This document shows positions 61,328-64,000 of a DNA stretch of 64,000 nucleotides, in pieces; within the stretch, counting starts at the first letter, position 1, and the number at the start of each line of letters is the position of its first letter. Made by a program: the position numbers and the translations under genes. Source of the stretch: Chitinophagaceae bacterium. Lineage in GTDB: Bacteria > Bacteroidota > Bacteroidia > Chitinophagales > Chitinophagaceae. The stretch lies in contig CANGIY010000009.1 of NCBI GenBank assembly GCA_947454235.1, forward strand, positions 62,001 to 126,000, in the 5' to 3' direction. Below the pieces are notes generated by a model. It had not been told where the DNA came from, searched no databases, and worked only from the letters and a program-made list of their open reading frames with translations.

Positions 61328-61900
61328 TTAAGCCTGTACGCCGTAGAATAATTTCCTGAGGCGGGTAAGGCATTTATACTTTTGTGTTTTGGCGTTCTCC
61401 GGATTGGTATATCCGAATTCAGCCGCAATCTGTGACATGCTTTTATCGCGGTGATAATAAGCCTGAATCAAAGACCTGCAAGGTTCTCCCAGTTGTTCCA
61501 ATGCCACATCCAGCTTTTTGTAATAGTTTTCGCGTTCATGGTGCGCGCTTACATCATCTTCGAAGCCGTGTATGTCGCCTTCATCGTCCATGTTTTCCGG
61601 CAATCTGTAACCATCGGCTTGTGGTTTTTGTAGTTTTTTGTACCAAAGGTTTTTGCTGATCGCAAAAAGGTACGTTCCGATGTTGCAGGTAAGCCTGAAT
61701 TCATGGTTCAGGGACTTTTCGTACAACACTACCATTGCTTCCTGAAAGAGGTCGGCGGCATCATCAGAGCTACAGCCCTGTTTAAGCAACCAACTATTTA
61801 CAACGTGAAAATGACGATTGTAGATTTTTTCAGTAGCGTTACGCTCTCCTACCGAAAGGCCTCTCAGCAGATTTTCTTCGTTGTTGGCAGCGTTATACAC
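61328..61900 (-). CDS. ECF-type RNA polymerase sigma factor
   Basis: A 190-residue sigma-70 factor. Region 2 includes NSWLLKQGCSSDDAADLFQEAMVVLYEK and the segment TCNIGTYLFAISKNLWYKKL (in parts); region 4 includes LGEPCRSLIQAYYHRDKSMSQIAAEFGY and a C-terminal CLTRLRKL. The start appears to be a GTG at 61900; no ATG lies in frame nearby. The upstream minus-strand bases read AAAATTTG, one base off the -7 consensus. It forms a two-gene unit with the protease fusion downstream. Confidence 0.9.
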   Translation of the reverse strand: MYNAANNEENLLRGLSVGERNATEKIYNRHFHVVNSWLLKQGCSSDDAADLFQEAMVVLYEKSLNHEFRLTCNIGTYLFAISKNLWYKKLQKPQADGYRLPENMDDEGDIHGFEDDVSAHHERENYYKKLDVALEQLGEPCRSLIQAYYHRDKSMSQIAAEFGYTNPENAKTQKYKCLTRLRKLFYGVQA

Positions 61901-62041
61901 CTATTAATACAAATTTTGGAAAAAAGTAACCCAAGCACACCAATAATAACCTGATTAGCCGTTGAAATTGATTGTGGTTAAAGCCAAAGGTAGATAAAAA
62001 AAGTGTGTGCTTTTATGGCTTATTCGTGTGTTTTAACACAA

Positions 62042-62785
62042 TTATTTAAGATAGTCGCAATACTCCAGCATTGCTTCTTCCATCGTGTTGTACACGTGCT
62101 CTTTTAGCAAACTGATAGTTTCCATGCTGTATCCTTCGGGTGAAATAGGATCTAAAAATATGGCTCTGTTCTTACCCGGCCACAATTTCCACCAACCGCT
62201 GTAGTGCCAACGCTCAAAGGTATCGGGTAAAATAAGCGGTAAAATTTCAGCCCCTGAATTCAGTGCCAAACGAAAAGCGCCATCGTAAAATGACTTTAAT
62301 GGTGCAGGAGTTTCATTGAATGTGCCTTCAGGAAATATAAGGATATTGCCTTCTTTACGCAACGAACGCACCATCAGGCGCATGCTCTTTGCCCTGCTGA
62401 ACTGACTGGAACGATCGACCATTATGACCACCTGCTTATAGATGTAACCCAGCACCGGAATTTTTACAATCTCTTTTTTACCCAGTGGTCTAAAGTAGCC
62501 CTTGATAGCAGGGAAAATGACCAGCGTATCCATGTAAGAAATGTGGTTGGCAACTATCACGTACTTTTTATCGGTAGGCATTGCACCTTTTACAGTCACA
62601 CGCATACCTATCATGGGCAGCCATACGTAACTCCACCCCCTGATGAGGCTTAAAATCATGCGCCTGGATTTATAACTATTACCCAGACTAATAAGTACGA
62701 TGAAAGGAAACGCTATTAATACGGTTATAACAAAAGTTACTAATACCCACCCTGCGTACAGGGGTTGTAACACAAAGCGTTTCAT
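62042..62785 (-). CDS. Lysophospholipid acyltransferase (PlsC family)
   Basis: A 247-residue protein with a hydrophobic N-terminus (about residues 10-35) and the PlsC motifs: NHISYMDTL (NHxxxxD) near residue 82, MVDRSSQFS and FPEGTFNE near residue 153. It would move an acyl chain from acyl-ACP or acyl-CoA to lysophosphatidic acid or a related acceptor in the inner membrane. The ATG lies 6 bases after the stop of the upstream membrane-protein gene, so they share an operon. Confidence 0.92.
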   Translation of the reverse strand: MKRFVLQPLYAGWVLVTFVITVLIAFPFIVLISLGNSYKSRRMILSLIRGWSYVWLPMIGMRVTVKGAMPTDKKYVIVANHISYMDTLVIFPAIKGYFRPLGKKEIVKIPVLGYIYKQVVIMVDRSSQFSRAKSMRLMVRSLRKEGNILIFPEGTFNETPAPLKSFYDGAFRLALNSGAEILPLILPDTFERWHYSGWWKLWPGKNRAIFLDPISPEGYSMETISLLKEHVYNTMEEAMLEYCDYLK

Positions 62786-62791
62786 TATTGA

Positions 62792-63271
62792 CTATTGTGC
62801 CATGGTTGTACCCGGCAAGTATGGTCTTCCTACTAATTTTTTGTAAGGCCAAGGGGTTTGGTAGAAGAAAATAAACAGCGCCAGAAAACTACACCAGAAC
62901 AATTGTTTACTTTTCTTTTCGTCAGGCCAATTCTTCTTCAAACGGCTGTAACCTACGTGAACCAACACAATTCCTAGAATCATTCCAACAGGATGCTCGA
63001 GCGCATAGAAACGTGTATAACTATCTTTAAAGGCAGATTTGTCAGCAAAATGGCTTGCCTGATTCCCGAACATGTACACAGCCAATCCAACTAACAACTG
63101 GAGGTCGCACATAATCATCATCATAAGTGCGGCCATCTTGTTACCCTTACCTAGTGCTTTTTTTGAGGTCATTGAAATAACACTTTGCACTGCTACAACT
63201 AAGGTAGCAATTAACACCAGATATCGAAGTATGCTGTGAATTAGCAACACTGCACTTTGGCCATTTCCCAT
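62792..63271 (-). CDS. Four-helix integral membrane protein, hypothetical
   Basis: A 159-residue protein with four membrane helices (about residues 8-30, 45-65, 90-110, 125-142). Features are an N-terminal HSILRYLVLI, QLLVGLAVYMF and RFYALEHPVGMILGIVLVHVG with several histidines, and a C-terminal PWPYKKL. The type is frequent in Bacteroidota and is sometimes named cytochrome-b-like because of the histidines; haem binding is not shown. It is first in a pair with the PlsC-type gene. A -7 box ends 4 bases before its ATG. Confidence 0.7.
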   Translation of the reverse strand: MGNGQSAVLLIHSILRYLVLIATLVVAVQSVISMTSKKALGKGNKMAALMMMIMCDLQLLVGLAVYMFGNQASHFADKSAFKDSYTRFYALEHPVGMILGIVLVHVGYSRLKKNWPDEKKSKQLFWCSFLALFIFFYQTPWPYKKLVGRPYLPGTTMAQ

Positions 63272-63275
63272 AATT

Positions 63276-63283
63276 CAAATTTA
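63276..63283 (-). promoter_or_regulatory. Probable -7 box of the four-helix membrane-protein gene
   Basis: On the minus strand TAAATTTG fits TAnnTTTG and ends 4 bases before the ATG at 63271. Confidence 0.45.
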
Positions 63284-63349
63284 ATCGGATAAATATAGTT
63301 TGAAAAGGATTACTTCAGTTGATTAGGCTGTTAAAATAATCATATTTGT

Positions 63350-63889
63350 TTACCAATGGTTGCGACCACGCAGGCTACTGATGTGGGCAAGGTGATGTTT
63401 GCTGTGCCATGCGTATAACTCAGCCACTTCCCAAAGCGCAAAATGCCTTTTGTAACCATTATGGTAATATCCCCTTTGCCAATCTTCGTCGGTCATGCGC
63501 TCCATAAGTGCTGTCATGCGGGCGTGCAACCCGTGTATGAGGGTAGTAGACATATTTACAGGCAGTGCAAAAACATCGGGTAATACAGCCCATTTATTTT
63601 CATCGTAGGCATTTACTTCGGGTGTGTCCTGGGTGAGGGCAAGTTTAATTCTTATATATGCATTAATGTGGCTATCTGCCAAATGGTGAACAACCTGATT
63701 AACTGTCCATCCACCATCGCGGTAAGGTGTATTCAGTTGGTATTCATCGAGGTTCTCGATTGATGCGTCAAGCCACATTGGGAAGGCCTTCAGAATGATG
63801 ATGGCATCTTCTATCGATTTTCTGGAAAAAACCTCAGACTTTTTGAATTTGCCAATGGGATATTTCAGTAACTCCAAATCTTCACTCAT
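63350..63889 (-). CDS. yfiT: DinB/YfiT-like metal-dependent transferase
   Basis: A 179-residue four-helix protein of the DinB superfamily, YfiT branch. The metal-binding histidines are in VVHHLADSH and WHSKHHLAHI, with GGWTVNQV before the first. Known members transfer bacillithiol or glutathione, or act as metal hydrolases; in Bacteroidota the thiol substrate is uncertain. The start at 63889 (MSEDLELL) is chosen because the upstream codons overlap the end of the preceding gene. Confidence 0.88.
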   Translation of the reverse strand: MSEDLELLKYPIGKFKKSEVFSRKSIEDAIIILKAFPMWLDASIENLDEYQLNTPYRDGGWTVNQVVHHLADSHINAYIRIKLALTQDTPEVNAYDENKWAVLPDVFALPVNMSTTLIHGLHARMTALMERMTDEDWQRGYYHNGYKRHFALWEVAELYAWHSKHHLAHISSLRGRNHW

Positions 63890-63899
63890 GACCGTATTT

Positions 63900-64000
63900 T
63901 TATTTGTAACTATTGTATAGCTGTTTGTAAAATTCTTCTTCAGCAGGTGTTGGGGCAAATATCCTCATGCTTCTGGCGTACTTGTTGCGGTGCGAGAAAT
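63900..64000 (-). CDS. Partial gene, C-terminal 33 residues only
   Basis: On the minus strand a frame enters from the window edge and reads FSHRNKYARSMRIFAP followed by TPAEEEFYKQLYNSYK and a TAA at 63902-63900. The charged, helix-like ending looks like a real protein C-terminus. It ends 10 bases before the YfiT start, so it is probably in the same operon. The family cannot be told from this fragment. Confidence 0.5.
   Translation of the reverse strand, partial: FSHRNKYARSMRIFAPTPAEEEFYKQLYNSYK

Overview
The window looks like a chromosomal stretch of a member of the Bacteroidota, most likely Chitinophagaceae or a close relative. The sequence-level reasons are: a type IX secretion (T9SS) C-terminal sorting domain on a 2045-residue surface protein, a TonB-dependent receptor with an N-terminal carboxypeptidase-regulatory-like domain, a GldM-like domain protein, several 'YxxLGL/LA_2272/YARHG/DUF3857/DUF4097/DUF6132' type families typical of the phylum, few Shine-Dalgarno sequences, and repeated promoter boxes of the Bacteroidota type (TTG, about 19 bases, TAnnTTTG). 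I see no rRNA, tRNA, CRISPR array, prophage, transposase or plasmid replication gene.

Layout. 1-2.6 kb: rhodanese/DUF6132 pair, a Fic-domain protein with its own palindromic operator, and an outer-membrane barrel protein. 2.6-8.6 kb: SET-domain protein, two paralogous lipoproteins and an NTF2-like protein in a row, a non-catalytic M16 peptidase homologue, a DODA-type dioxygenase and a DUF4143 ATPase. 8.7-13.6 kb: metabolic genes gcvP and lysA, a GNAT acetyltransferase. 13.6-20.2 kb (minus strand): von Willebrand A protein and two large DUF3857/transglutaminase-type proteins, one with an intact catalytic triad and one without. 20.4-28.9 kb: AraC regulator, then a giant secreted T9SS cargo protein followed by a small barrel protein. 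28.9-35 kb: glycosyltransferase, MBOAT acyltransferase with SGNH partner, TonB-dependent receptor. 35-38.9 kb: cutC, secreted glycosylasparaginase, and two secreted proteins built from a ~130-residue CxGxG[IL]C unit that I do not recognise, bracketed by an exact 57-bp direct repeat carrying a terminator. 38.9-45.8 kb: mosaic TPR/H-box protein, acyl-CoA-ligase-like protein, GldM-C-like protein, MsrB, class V aminotransferase, LA_2272-type surface protein. 46-64 kb: two ECF sigma-factor units (one with a DUF4097 protein, one with an anti-sigma/trypsin-like protease fusion), a second trypsin-like protease, M3 peptidase, GT39-type glycosyltransferase with TPR tail, a frameshifted coiled-coil gene made of 21-bp repeats, several orphan secreted proteins, an acyltransferase and a DinB/YfiT-like protein.

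How it fits together. Most of the window is ordinary core metabolism mixed with envelope and secretion functions. The parts that stand out are (i) the CxGxG[IL]C repeat family with its duplicated terminator, beside a gene whose base composition switches sharply in mid-frame, (ii) the ECF sigma factor next to a membrane protein that joins an anti-sigma-like N-terminus to a trypsin-like protease, (iii) the Fic gene whose -7 promoter box lies within a perfect 18-bp palindrome, and (iv) several genes whose TAnnTTTG box sits 3-5 bases before the start codon, which predicts leaderless transcripts. All functional calls are from reading the sequence; no database search was run.
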